From Cystobasidium ongulense (taxonomy: Eukaryota > Basidiomycota > Cystobasidiomycetes > Cystobasidiales > Cystobasidiaceae), in assembly GCA_022835595.1 (NCBI GenBank), contig BQUP01000002.1, positions 2,466,534-2,530,533 of the forward strand: a stretch of DNA of 64,000 nucleotides, in the 5' to 3' direction. The translations under genes were made by a program, and so were the position numbers. The notes beneath the pieces were generated by a model. The model was not told the DNA's origin. It worked only from the letters and a program-made list of their open reading frames with translations, and made no database searches. Positions 34,133 to 45,081 of the stretch are shown in pieces; position 1 is the stretch's first letter; each line of letters opens with the position of its first letter.

Positions 34133-35788
34133 TTAGTCTGACCGAGAACGCGAGAAGAAGGCACGAAAGCGGCTGTGCTCCCCATGAGTGTCGCTTCCTG
34201 TGCTTATGCTCTGCTTACCCTTGGGTGGTAAGGGCGGCATATTCGGCGGTCGTTGTAGCTTTGACCGTTCTGGTACTAATGGCTTGGCGCCCGAAGTCCC
34301 GGAAGGCGCAGCCCTCGAATTTGCAACTCCGTTGTCTCTCTCACGCAGATGTGCAGCGATTCTCTCCTTCTCCAAAAGAGCTTCGCTTGTCGCTCCTACT
34401 TTTGGCGTGAATTCCTCAAGCTGTATCCGGGACAAGTAGATCTTGATTCTGCCAGGTGGCGTCTTATCTTTGTTCGATTCCCGGCGTGCTCGACCGGGAT
34501 AATCTATATACTGCATGAGGGTTTCGTCATCTCGAGGCGACGACTTTATGACTCTTCGCTTAATTTCGGAAGCGATAGTAATGGCTCTCGGGACGGTTTC
34601 AGCATTGTTTGCTACTAAGGTGAGATAGATCATATTCGGGTCCTATAGTATTTGAATATTAGTGAGGCTGTTACGAAGACTGCTAGCGATGTGACCACTC
34701 ACACTGAGTAGATTAAGGCAATGCATAATGTACGCTTCTTCAGAAAGATGTGTTGATATGACAATCTCGTTCGGAGATATCTGTGTAAGATCCGAGGGTC
34801 AAAGTTAGTCCAATATGTAGATAGCTGACCGTGGACAACGAGACATACCGTTTCTACCTCATCAGAATTTTGCCTTTTCGGACCTGGCCTCGGCGATGGT
34901 GTTGGTAATTTTGGAGGATCCGTTTCCGATTCCGCTTTGGCAAAGGTATCCAGTTTATCCCCGTATAATATTGAAAAGATGCTTGATAGAATGACACTCT
35001 CTAAGCCTTTCCTGTCATCTATTTCGAAGCGGTTGAGATTGTAGTCGAGTCTTAAAACGCCAGGTCACGTGAGGACAGGTTAGCAAAGTGACGCATCTTG
35101 TAATAGTGAGGACTCCAAGGACATACAGCTGCAGGAGGTTACATTTTTTGGTCGGTCGGTATCTAAGAAAGGCCAAGGAGGAGATAGGCTCATCAGCACC
35201 TATAGTGACTGCGATGCTTCTGACTTCGTGCATCAACCTACACAGCCACAGCTACATCTGGATCCGGCTTTCGTGATATGCTGAAGGAATCACACCAAGG
35301 ACATATTAGCTAGAGCTCAAACTTCCAGACTCATTCCTTTCCCGTCGGCAAGGTCTTGGTGTGCCTTCTCACCTCAACGTGTAGCCACTATTGCTTGTCG
35401 AAAGGGAATCTCTACTTCGATGCCACACGAACCGCCAGTCATCTGCCCACTTGAAGCGCCATTCATAGCTGATCAAGCTCTTGTTCTTCAACTCTATCCT
35501 TATCGTCGGGTTATGCAGCGTAATCAAGCGTAGCTTATTCGGTGCCAGCGAGGTCGTAGTGGCGAGTATGCTTTGGCTGAGCGGATCTACCAGGTGCATG
35601 CATTGCTCTTCCAGGTCCAAGCGGATGGCATAATTGGGCAGTGCGTCTGGAGCATCTATCTCAGGCCGCACGAGCGAGTTGCCCGTCGCGTCGGACTCGA
35701 AGAGTTCTGTTGTCGTTTCCTGGTCTGTCAAGCTGCTGCTTGGAGTGCACCGCAGCGTGTAGAGCCCGTCATAGTTGACGGCGCTCAT
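34133..35788 (-). CDS. Conserved fungal protein of unknown function
   Basis: Six exons (35788-35373, 35280-35242, 35162-35127, 35050-34849, 34780-34703, 34642-34133) encode 426 residues. The joins bring together ISRKPDPDVAVAVYRP, LLQLLDYNLNRFEIDDRKG and LESVILSSIFSIL, a block I recall from many uncharacterised fungal proteins. Upstream is a beta-rich domain with SYEWRFKWADDWRFVWHR, which reads like a PH- or tubby-like fold. Exons 2 and 3 are small (39 and 36 nt). The C-terminus is basic and proline-rich (RPPNMPPLPPKGKQS ... FFSRSRSD). No function is proposed; the hydrophobic Trp-rich domain could contact membranes. Confidence 0.72.
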
Positions 35789-36143
35789 GGGCAGACAGGT
35801 AGGAACGCTCTAGACTATCTTGGAAGTATGACGAGGGTCTTGCACAATTGCTCACTGTCGCTGAATTGCAGCAAAGACGAACACTGCACCGCAACTTCGA
35901 TCAGGGTACTGTCGCAACCTATCGCGACAGTATTCTACACTTAGCAGAATCCAGTTTGTAGGTCATATTCAACCACTCGTACATTGCCGACCCCGCGGCA
36001 CGCAGGGATACTATCTACAACAACAAAGACTGACCTAACTGTCGCCACCAATTGTACGAAACTGGGAAAAAGGAACGATAGGTATGAGCTCGATGGGTGC
36101 TTACAAGACCCTTGCGTCCTTCACAAATCCCCATACAGGACCA
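35789..36143. promoter_or_regulatory. Presumed promoter of the conserved fungal gene
   Basis: A 355-nt gap between RPP1 stop and the next minus-strand start. Nothing specific is recognised. Confidence 0.4.
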
Positions 36144-37462
36144 TCACGCCTTCTGACGCTTGCTCGCATCCTCCTCCGTTCCTCGTTTTCTCTTGCTACC
36201 GATGTTTGTTGAATCAGAAGCAGGTACAGAAGGCTGACTTGGGATTGAAGTTGAGGCTGGAGCATCCGACGTGGTGCCGACTTCTACGGTTTCAGGAAGG
36301 CTAAAGACACCTCTGTATGTCTGTCGAGCGGCATGTCCTCGAATAACAGCAAGACGTGCATTGCCAGAGACCGAATCTTTCGCTTGATCCGGCTTGAAGC
36401 CAAGGATGGTTCCGCTGTGATGAACAAACTCGGTCAGGTCGTGGCTAAAAACACGACGTATCTACAAGACTCACAAGTTGCATAAATCAAGTGGACCCCG
36501 CAGCTCAAGAGCATTCTTCACTTCGGAGCTAAGTATAACTCCCTTTCCATTTGTAACTCTAATAAGTTCTCTCGCTCCCGCGATGATATTTCTTCTTGCT
36601 TCTTTCGGCAAGCTACTCGCTCCAGAAGTCGAGTTCAACCTCATCGCTGGACCATAGCATACCTCAAACATAGTTCCCTCGGCTATGGCCTTCAGTACCA
36701 GACTTCGTTTAAGCTGGAATGGCAGACGAGGAGAGCTTGCGAGGTCTAGTGTGATTATATCTACTCCTGATGGACCTGCATTGGTGAGGTTCAAGCAGAC
36801 GTGTACGAATGAAGCGGAATCTAGAGGCTGAACTGCTATCAGGTTAAACCCAGCTACAGCACTGACATTGGTAGATGTCTGCGAGGCCAGGAGTATGACT
36901 TAGCGAATTCTATTGAACCAAATTCGAAGCAGCTCACAAACATGGTTCCATTGCCTTTCCCTCCGCTCATGCTTTTCTCATCAAGCACTACAGTCAACCG
37001 ACTAAGCTGCAGAGCAGTCTTTTGACCCTTCGACGTATCTGCCGTGCGCGGATCCAGGCCAGGAAAGACAGGTTGGTGGTTGTAGCATGGATTGTATTCA
37101 GCTATCGTGTTGGCATCGTATGCATTCAATGGCAGCACTACGTTGAAAGCTATCGTAGAGTAGCCCACTGCGGTTGCGTATAACGAGTGGCGACAAAGCG
37201 TGCAAGATGGGTTCAGCAACGTTGAAAGCACCAAGGATTCCACACACTCACGCTTGATGGCCATCTTCACCGACTTTTCCAAGTCGTGTCTTTCTCCAGC
37301 AGTCAACGCTTCCTGTCCAACCTTGATATTGGCTTTTTCCTCTTTCGCGTTTGCAGCTGCCTGCTTGCCCTTCTGCTTCTTGCTACTACCAGAAGCCCCA
37401 GCCTGGCCATGGCTAGCAGGCGGGACACGGACAGGCCAGGCAATGTTCAGGTCGTAGTACAT
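36144..37462 (-). CDS. RPP1: RNase P / RNase MRP protein subunit RPP1 (p30)
   Basis: Exons 37462-37252, 37167-36938, 36878-36475 and 36414-36144 encode 371 residues. Family landmarks: the start MYYDLNIAWPV, MAIKLGYSTIAFNVVLP, LQLSRLTVVLDE, AGFNLIAVQPLD, CLNLTNAGPSGVDIITLDLA, then PFQLKRSLVLKAIAEGTMFE with VCYGPAMRLN and GVILSSEV. This is the PHP-like TIM barrel of Rpp1/Rpp30, an essential protein of tRNA 5'-processing RNase P and of RNase MRP in the nucleus. A basic insert rich in Lys, Gln and Ala interrupts the start of the barrel (SSKKQKGKQAAANAKEEKAN). The tail has a nuclear localisation-like KRKR. POP5, a partner subunit, lies 18 kb away in the same window. Confidence 0.88.
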
Positions 37463-37711
37463 CGGGAACGCATTAGTTGGGCAGAGAAGCACGGTCTGGC
37501 AACGATGAATCGCTATCACGGCAAACGTGATCGAAAATGGTACAAGTATATCTGGTACTGTCTTTATTACAAACACAGCGGCATCGGCCTGTATTCCATC
37601 CTAGTGATACATTCTTAACTGCTTGCGCTTTCCGGAACAAACAGAACGACATCGGAAGAGGTATTGCTTGACTGCCTTGACTTTGTTCGTGGCGAGCAGG
37701 AGGCTAGGCGC

Positions 37712-38456
37712 TTACTTGCCATACTGTAGTACGAAGAACACAGTGCAATGTCAGATGGGGCAGTCTCCGTGTACTTTCAGCCACATACCTTTTGCAGTTC
37801 CCACTCCCTGTTGTCTAGCGGGCATACATTTCGACTCTTGAGCCATCGATTGATGCAATGAAAGTGGAACGCGTGCTGTACGACATCTATTCAATACCAG
37901 TCACTGCTCAGGAAGCGATCCACACCCACATTGCATGTCCCCCAAGCAGGCGCACACTCTTCGTTGGTTGCAGAGGATTGATTTGCTTGACATTCGATGC
38001 CTGGTCAAGGGATACCGGTGTTCAGTTGTTGCACATGCATGTCCAACAGTGCTGCAACTTACAGAGTTCCATGAGATGGTTCTTGCAGATAGCGCAGTTC
38101 TGATGAAGTGAATTGTGTGTCAGTGTTTGATGCTGCATCGATTTAGTGTGACCACCAGCTTACGTCGACCTGCATGTCTGTCGGTAGGGATAGAATAGAT
38201 AGATGGTTAGCCAGCATTGGAAGGGTTAGCTAGCTAGCACCAAAGACGAACCCCAAGCTGGAAGACAAAAGCATAGTTAGCCATGTGCTGGTGCTAGATA
38301 GGTGCAGCTCGCTCTCACTCCATAGCGCTACAGCGTTCCACTGTCCACAAAGCCTTGATCAGCACGCGCGCACTGAGGAACATCCAAGGCGCGGCATGGA
38401 CGCACCTTCTTCACCTCGAACCGCTTCTGGGACTTCTCTGCCTTGTCGACCTCCAT
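37712..38456 (-). CDS. HRT1: RING-box protein RBX1/ROC1/HRT1 of cullin-RING ligases
   Basis: The catalytic RING subunit of SCF and other cullin ligases. Eight exons (38456-38406, 38340-38319, 38257-38252, 38177-38164, 38099-38063, 38000-37930, 37875-37789, 37723-37712) give only 99 residues. Signatures: [71 protein letters not shown] and [16 protein letters not shown]. All zinc ligands, including the RBX1-specific third site and the final Asp, are present. Exon 3 has six bases (CTTGGG) and supplies the second Trp of the W-x-W-D strand that binds cullin; skipping it keeps the frame but deletes that residue. The last exon has 12 bases. It shares a 192-nt bidirectional promoter with COX19. Confidence 0.93.
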
Positions 38457-38648
38457 GGCTTGCCTGTGCTGCTCCGATATGATGATGGTGCTGAAGCAAG
38501 AGTCGCTGCCTTTTCTTGTGGCGGTCATCAAAGGCCGGGCTTGCTTCTTGACGGACTCGATATTGACTGGCAAGAGCAGAAACTAATAGAAGACGAAGCA
38601 CATAGCATTCGTCACGAGCTCATCTGGGAGCTTAGAGCCCTTGCAACC
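38457..38648. promoter_or_regulatory. Bidirectional promoter RBX1/COX19
   Basis: Only 192 nt separate the two divergent start codons, so both genes must share promoter sequence. No TATA box is seen. Confidence 0.6.
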
Positions 38649-39137
38649 ATGTCGTTCGGAAAGCCACCCAACTTTACCAACTTTGCCGTCTCGGCACCAG
38701 GCGAGTTTCGCACACCTCCATCATCGAATACAGCTCACAACCCCTATTCTTAATAGACAGAGGCTCGTTTCCTCTTGATCATGAAGGTGAAGCCATGGCA
38801 AGCCGCCGGAAATCCCCGTTCCTAGCTGACTTTTGTCTGCATTAGGCGAATGCAAGCATTTCATGACTGCATACTTGAAATGCTTGAAACAGAACAAAAA
38901 TGATAACGGAAAGTGCCGTTACCTCACTAAAGACTATCTGAAGTGTCGTATGGACAAGTGAGTTACGTTTCGTTCTTTCCAAGAAGGGTGGCATGCTGAT
39001 ATTGCATTTGCGCGCGCAGTGGTCTGATGGAGAAGGACACTTGGGAGAATCTAGGTTTGCAAGGCGTTGAAGACGGGCCCGCCAGCAGCTCGACGACGGC
39101 GACTACTCCGCAAAGCAAAACATCGAGTACACCATGA
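38649..39137 (+). CDS. COX19: Cytochrome c oxidase assembly factor COX19
   Basis: Exons 38649-38700, 38757-38786, 38846-38957 and 39020-39137 give 103 residues. It begins MSFGKPPNFTNF and continues RGSFPLDHEGECKHFM, with twin Cx9C motifs: C-KHFMTAYLK-C and C-RYLTKDYLK-C, then GLMEKDTWENLGL. It is a small intermembrane-space protein imported by Mia40 and needed for copper delivery to cytochrome oxidase. The first intron (38701-38756) uses a GC donor, CAG|GCGAGT, and ends at AATAG; this join gives the conserved DRGSFPLDH. A GT donor 4 nt downstream (GTTTCG) could also keep the frame but loses the Arg. The tail is Ser/Thr-rich. Confidence 0.92.
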
Positions 39138-39284
39138 ACAGCGGTTTAGCGAGAACTCGCGTCAAGTGATATTCGCTTTATACGCTTCCGCAACCGCACT
39201 CTATACCCTATCGTTACATACTGTAGCATACTCCCCTTGCAAAGCCGTTTGCTTGATCTCGTCATTACAAGCCAACATCTAAGA

Positions 39285-40222
39285 CTACTTCAAGGCACAG
39301 CTAGAACCACAGCCATACTCTCCAATCACAAGTTGTGAGGCCTCTGTGCTACGAGCCGAGCTTTGATAAAGTATGGAGTCATCAGCTCTACCTCTCGAAT
39401 GTATTATCCGCCAGTAATAGGCCGCAAACGTACCTTAGCCCAGGTCCATTCCTGGTTATCGAGTGGGCACACTTGTCGAGTTTTGAGCCATCTCGAGATG
39501 CAGTGAAAATGGTAGCAATGCTGAGACAGCGCAACACGAAATGAACAATATCAGTCCCTTCGTGATCAGCCAAAATGAATGCGAATATTGATATCGCGCT
39601 GTACTCATATACGTACGCCGCACCCGCCCCAACCTGGAACACAAGGCTCTTTCGAATCACTGGCCTCACAGTCGATGCCTGTAAGATCGTTCGTCTTCGT
39701 CAATAGCGGCCCACCATCATAATTGCTTGACGCGACACATCACTACACTCACATCTTTCCATTATATGACTATGGCAGATGGCGCAAGTCTGAGATGACC
39801 GCACATCAGCAATGTCAATTCGTTCAGCTTCAATTTGTGCTTACATCGATCTTCAGATCTACCAAGAAAATTGTATTAGATATTTGTCGTATGTCAGTCG
39901 TAGCTGTCTAGTACACGACGCTCACCCCAAACCCAGATCGCAACAGCCTGATACTAGAGAGGACAATATGCATCTCAGTCTATGGCAAGGCAAGGTAGCA
40001 ACCATTCAACGCGTGCTAGTGACTTACCTTCTTTACTACAAATCGGTCGGCTGTCGCACAATCCGATTCATCTTTACTGGTAACACCATCTGTAGGTACT
40101 GTCATGACCATCTTGGCAGTTTGATTTGACAAACTCTCGACAGATGCTGCATGCGAATCATGCTTGCGCGTCTCTTGACAGTCGTTCTTCGGCCCGGCGT
40201 TACGCTGAGCGGTGTTGTCCAT
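39285..40222 (-). CDS. RBX1 paralog with N-terminal extension
   Basis: Seven exons (40222-40028, 39953-39926, 39858-39845, 39789-39753, 39678-39617, 39520-39434, 39317-39285) give 151 residues. The core reads [55 protein letters not shown] and [18 protein letters not shown], i.e. an RBX1-type (not RBX2- or APC11-type) RING with final Asp. A 60-residue Ser/Thr-rich extension precedes it. Intron positions match RBX1 1.5 kb away: after KK, on both sides of a 14-nt exon, within the Cys codon of (L/R)C, before H(A/C)(F/Y)H, and an 87-nt exon of identical length; so the two are duplicates. The last exon has a weak acceptor (GGAGAG) and is uncertain. It could serve a specialised cullin. Confidence 0.78.
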
Positions 40223-42235
40223 TGAAGAAGTAATATATACACGAGCTTCAGATTGGTTGCGAAGCAAAGAGGAGTCACTTTGGTCGGGTTTACAGACACT
40301 CCCACATCTTCAGATGTCTCTGTGCCGCCGTTGTAAAACGCAGCATGCATCCCTGGCTGACCTCATTACTTACCATTCTACAGACGGACCGGACGGGCAC
40401 AGCGGATTGAAAAGTCTGGAATATTCATGAAGACTTCGAGTCTACTAAGCCTTGCATATGCCCTTTAACGTCATACAGCCTTCTTTGGCGTGCGTCTCCC
40501 TTTCAGACATCTTGTTCGGCACTCAGCCAATCTCCGATCTTCGACCATATGATGCGCGGACGGACAGCCCAAGCGATGCAAGTTTGTAGGTCATCTCGAC
40601 CGCCAGTACAATTTATCACTCTGTCCTTCGTACGTCGTACGACCAGGAACCTATGCTTCATCGCAAACAATCACAACTAAAGGCTGCCATAAGGGCATCC
40701 ATTATCAGCTTGGAACGAACGCATTATACGACCCATTCGGTGACTTCAGAACATCTCCCTCATGTTTCATGACGATGCTGACCAGACCTTCATAAGGAGG
40801 AGCAATTCGTCTGCTACCTTTTGCGAAAGCAGCATCGTGGACTATACCTGTCCAACGGACCCGTCACAGCCGCAGCATACGAGCTGAGTAAGTTGCAAGA
40901 GTACTTACGCGGGGTCGCAGACTTCGGATTTAGTCTTCGTCACAAGCTCCTGGTACTGGTCGAATGCCGAAAGGGCGAAGTCGTCCACATCGAGCGATTA
41001 CCTGACGCGATGCAAAGGTGAGGCTACACCTTGCCCTACAATTTGCGAACTGGGCAGGAAAGCAGGTTATGCCGACAGGGGTGAAGGTCTGAGGGGATCG
41101 AAGTACTTTTGTGACAATTGGTTTTAATCGTTTGTGACATTGAGGTACTTATGTGACATTTGATCTTAATCGTCTGTGACATTGTTGCATTATACTCTTA
41201 GCCCTTCTATAAGCACAAAGCACCATGCGCATACAACTGTTAGATATGATTGGAGGTTGGAATATGTCCCAGACTCGCTTCTAAGTCGGACAGTTAAGTG
41301 CGCTGGATCAGTTAATTGCCCTTGATGATCACAATTTATTTTCCCAAACTTCCGTTCATATTTTGGCGTGAAAATGAGAGCTATGTGCACCTTATAGTAT
41401 GACTACTTGTAGCCTCTCTTGTTGTGATAAGGATTTGCGTTGGATTGGTGTCATTCTACGTTGTGGCAAAATACTTTAACTCCTTCGTGACCTTACCGAG
41501 CCATAGAAATACTTTGCAAAGCTCTGAGGCACATACAGAGACCTCCCAAATCCTGACTGGGATCGGCTTGGGTGGTTTGTGTCGAAACTTGAAGCGTCCG
41601 GGAACTCGAGTCCTTAGCTACATGAAATACGTTTGGAAGCCAAAGGACGGTCAGAACAATATTCGATGAGATGGACAAGTAAGCCGAGGCGCAGTGGATA
41701 TAGTGCTACTTTTGATACTTATTACGGTCTTAGTAAGAATGCAACCCACATGTATGCTTCCATGTGTTACGGTCCTGCTTGAAGAAAGTAGGCCGCCGGA
41801 ATGATACAAGCGTCCCGATTATTGATGAGATTTTGAACTAGCACATACTCAATCTGTAGCATGTTGTAGTGATCGAGTACCATCAATAGCCTCATGAAAA
41901 CCACTTGGGAAATTTATCAGCTTTCCGTGTCCGTTTGAAGCTCGTGATCTTAGACCGCTCGGCCAGCATGAAACTTTTTTACTACCCATAATTCAGTCTG
42001 TCCAAGCGAAGAGTCATTAAATATCATTGCTTGCATCTTTTCCTTCTGAACGTAAACCAAGATGTCATTAACGAAGGCATAGAGAACAGAGTTTATAAGT
42101 GAATCTCGATCGTTATTTTCTTGATAACAGGCAGGTCTGCTTCTTTTGGCATTTTCAACTGTTTCCCGTATCTTGCATAGCTTTCCTGCTTCACATTGCA
42201 TGCTCTCTCCTCGTCCCATTATGCATGCCCGTCTG
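40223..42235. other. Longest gap in the window, unexplained coding-like pieces
   Basis: About 2 kb between the RBX1 paralog and DCP1. On the minus strand, 40895-41000 reads SLDVDDFALSAFDQYQELVT... and ends at a GTAAGT, and 40712-40858 reads IAPPYEGLVSIVMKHEGDVL... Both look protein-like, but I cannot join them in frame or find start and stop. A plus-strand ORF overlaps (40821-41021). A 41-nt direct repeat lies at 41102-41184. The rest (41200-42235) is AT-richer without features. Confidence 0.4.
41102..41184. repeat. Tandem 41-nt direct repeat
   Basis: Copies at 41102-41142 and 41144-41184 match at 35 of 41 positions. Each contains GTGACA twice around CTTAATCG/TTTAATCG, so the octamer GTGACATT recurs across 80 nt. 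It could be a transcription-factor site array or a neutral repeat. Confidence 0.8.
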
Positions 42236-44599
42236 CTACGTCCTTTGAAAACCGCCCAAGTATTGCCGATATAGCACTTCTAAAAAGCGCTCATCCTGAA
42301 ATTGAGGCAGGCGTTAGTATGTACGGCAAGCCCAAGCTTGACACCCGAATAGGAATAGACATACCTGTAAGCAAGTAGTCACGTAGTGCCGGAATGTCTG
42401 CCGATCAACTGGAGTAGAGCGATTATAGGACCCCGCTGGAGCAGAAGAACCTTGACTCTGGTAGAGAGAAGTCTCTTTGAGAGCTTCGTTCAACATGTCC
42501 ACAGCTTGATGGGCTGAAAGGGTTACATCGTGCCTCTCTTGAGGCGAAGCGCGAGGTGAAAGCGCTTGCTGCACACGATCACCATTTCCTTGTCTCTGCG
42601 CTTGCGCTTGCTGCTGCTGCTGGGCCTGCTGGAGATGAGGAGGGCGACTTTCCACTGGAGGGACCGGTGGTGGTGGTATAGATTGCGCACCAACACGTAC
42701 GTCAGAGTTACTGTAATCGGAGCTGGCGTATCCATATGTGTGGCTTTGGCTCAAGGGAGACTTGACGCGCAAGATAGGTGGAGGCCCATACTTCTGGAAA
42801 TTAGAATTCGAGGGCGGATACTGCGGGATCTGCTGAGAACCAGACTGCTGCCCGCCGTAAGAAGGCGAGGACTGTGATTGATGGATGGCTACTGTACGCG
42901 ACTGGCTTGAGGGAGATGGCTGGCTTGACTGATTCTTGTTCAGCAAGACAGACGGCATGAGCGGCGCTGACACAAACTGCTGCTGACTCTGCGCAGGAGC
43001 TGGGGCTGGAGCTTGTCGCTGTTGCTGGTGGCGCTGGTGATGATGTTGAACAAGATGCGGTGGAGGTGGTGGATGCTGCGGCTGCATTGGGTATTGCATA
43101 CCGCGGACTTGCGGATTGTTCAATGGAGTCTGCTGTTGTGCGTACGACTGCTGCCCGATGGGCGCTTCGTATTGCAGCGAGTCGAATTGTGCCATCTTTT
43201 GTGGCCTTGGGGCCAGAGGTTCCAACAAAGGCTGCTGCTGTTGAGGCTGCTGGTTCCTTTGACTTTTTGACAAATCTGGCTGCTGGGTAGATGCCAGATG
43301 GTTGCTATGCGGGAGCCCGCGCTGTTGAGTCAGGTTGTATGGTCCCGGTGACGGCTTATTGAGTCGTGGCGATCCCGAGCCCAGTCCCAACAAGCTTCGC
43401 AGCGCATCTTCATCCGCCGACTGAGATGTGTTTCTACCGGGTGGAGTCACATCTGCACGTTCAGCGAATGTAGGCGAAGGTCGCGCGGTTGCTGTATTCT
43501 GGCCAGATTGACCAGCCTGATTATGCTGAGCTCGTTAGCTATTCTGTCATTCGTTGGGACGGAAGTATGCGGCCAATCTCACATTGCCGGAGATATCTGC
43601 AAACAAGGTATCAAGGAGATTCTTGCCTTGCTGGCTCGTATTGCCTGGCGCGTTAGTTGTCTGACCTTGCTGACCCCATAGATTGGCCTCATTGCCATTA
43701 TGATGGCTTTGATTACCAGTATTCGCGGGTGACGATCCGAAGAGCATGTCGAGGGATATGCTTTGCCCAGCAGGAAGAGGCTTGGATGACCCGGACGAAC
43801 CGGGGCTATTGTTGTTGGACGGGTGGGCGGGGACACTCGCTACTGCTTTGGACAGGGTAGTACCGTGCTTGGATAGTCGGGATAGCCTTTTATTGCTCCC
43901 TCTACTCAGGAACTAGAACACGGATGCGTACTAGATGAAGGGTGCTTACTCTAGCATCTTTTCGCCTAGTCTTTCGCGATGCTCTACTTCAAATATCCAA
44001 ATGCCCTTGATTTGCTCTAAGCGACAATGTCTATCAGCGGATGGTATATGTAGTGGTATTAACAGAAGACAACAGACCATCATCACTCTGTACTATGATG
44101 TACTCTGGCGTCAGTTCGAGATTGACCTCGTCTTCGAGATAGTGGCTGAAGTTCTCGACGCCATGGCGGTTGAGTATGAAGAATCCATAGAAGGGCGCCT
44201 GGGAACTGTGACAGCACATTAGCAAGGGCAGACAGCTGGAGGGTTACAATGAGATAACACTTACCGCCTAAATATGAACATGCTGCCCTCTATGCTGGTC
44301 TTGACCTGCGAGCGCACACAACAGTTGCATAACGGATGTACATGCATGCACGACTGCACGTCAGTAGGCGGCGGACGAATACAAAGCACAGAAACAGCAC
44401 GGCGCACCCATTGCATATCAGCAGGGCTATCTTGCGAGTCTGCATCGCTCGGGCCGGGTGCTGGGACGTATTTGTAGAGCACGACATACGAGGTCGAGTC
44501 TAGGATCTCGACTATGCTGGGATCATGGCGCTGGAGGACCTTCAAGTTGAGCTGCAGTCGCTTCGCTTCGATACTGCGCCCACTGCCAGCGTCGGACAT
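42236..44599 (-). CDS. DCP1: mRNA decapping activator DCP1
   Basis: Exons 44599-44408, 44305-44265, 44205-44078, 44016-43950, 43901-43583, 43525-42365 and 42295-42236 encode 655 residues. The EVH1-like domain has LKVLQRHDPSIVEILDSTSY, VVLYKYVP, VKTSIEGSMFIFRR, APFYGFFILNRHGVENFSHY and EQIKGIWIFEVEHRERLGEK. It activates Dcp2 in P bodies. A very long disordered region rich in Gln, Pro, Ser and His follows (about 380 residues), far longer than in yeast Dcp1 (231 aa in total), and the protein ends with a helix RQTFRHYVTTCLQDERFLEV plus LYRQYLGG, resembling the metazoan-type trimerisation helix. The first intron (44407-44306, 102 nt) is stop-free and divisible by three. Confidence 0.92.
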
Positions 44600-45081
44600 T
44601 TCGACGTGTGTGTTGGGCTCACCGAGTCTTGGCTGCTTGTGTAGATGTCGAGAGCAGAGGCAAAAAGCAATGCTATAGAGATGTCCGACAAGCTGCACGG
44701 CCGCTGGAAGCGATCGCAATCCAGCACGTGAGTGATTGAGTGAGTGAGCAAGAGCAGAGGAGCAAGCAAGCAAAGAGCACGTCTGGGTATTCTCTTGCCC
44801 ATTTCGCATTGCTTTTCGTCTGTCCAGGTTGGCTTTGGCTTTTTAATCTACCTAAAGCACCAAGCGTGGCACAAACTACAGGACACACAAACCTAAACTG
44901 ACAGAAGACGTCCGCGAATTAGACACCTTGCTGTCCATCTCTTTTGTTTTCATATAAACTTTTTCATTTCTCAAGCTAAGACCAGATCTTTGGTATTTCG
45001 GCAATCGCAGAGCTCCGGCTTCATGTGAGCCTGCTTTTGCTGCTAGGCCGAAGTCGTGTGGTGGACGGAGTCATGATTTAG
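44600..45081. promoter_or_regulatory. Presumed DCP1 promoter
   Basis: A 482-nt gap upstream of DCP1. It contains a CACGTG palindrome (44725-44730) followed by short repeats of GAGTGA and GCAAGCAA (44730-44780). CACGTG is a common bHLH site; regulation is not shown. Confidence 0.4.

Noticed and set aside
39285-40222. The RBX1 paralog as an RBX2/SAG or APC11 gene.
   Set aside because: The last zinc ligand is Asp in CPLDNQEW, as in RBX1; RBX2 and APC11 have CPLC/CPMC.
40821-41021. Plus-strand ORF of 66 codons.
   Set aside because: No domain, no good start context, and the minus strand looks more protein-like.
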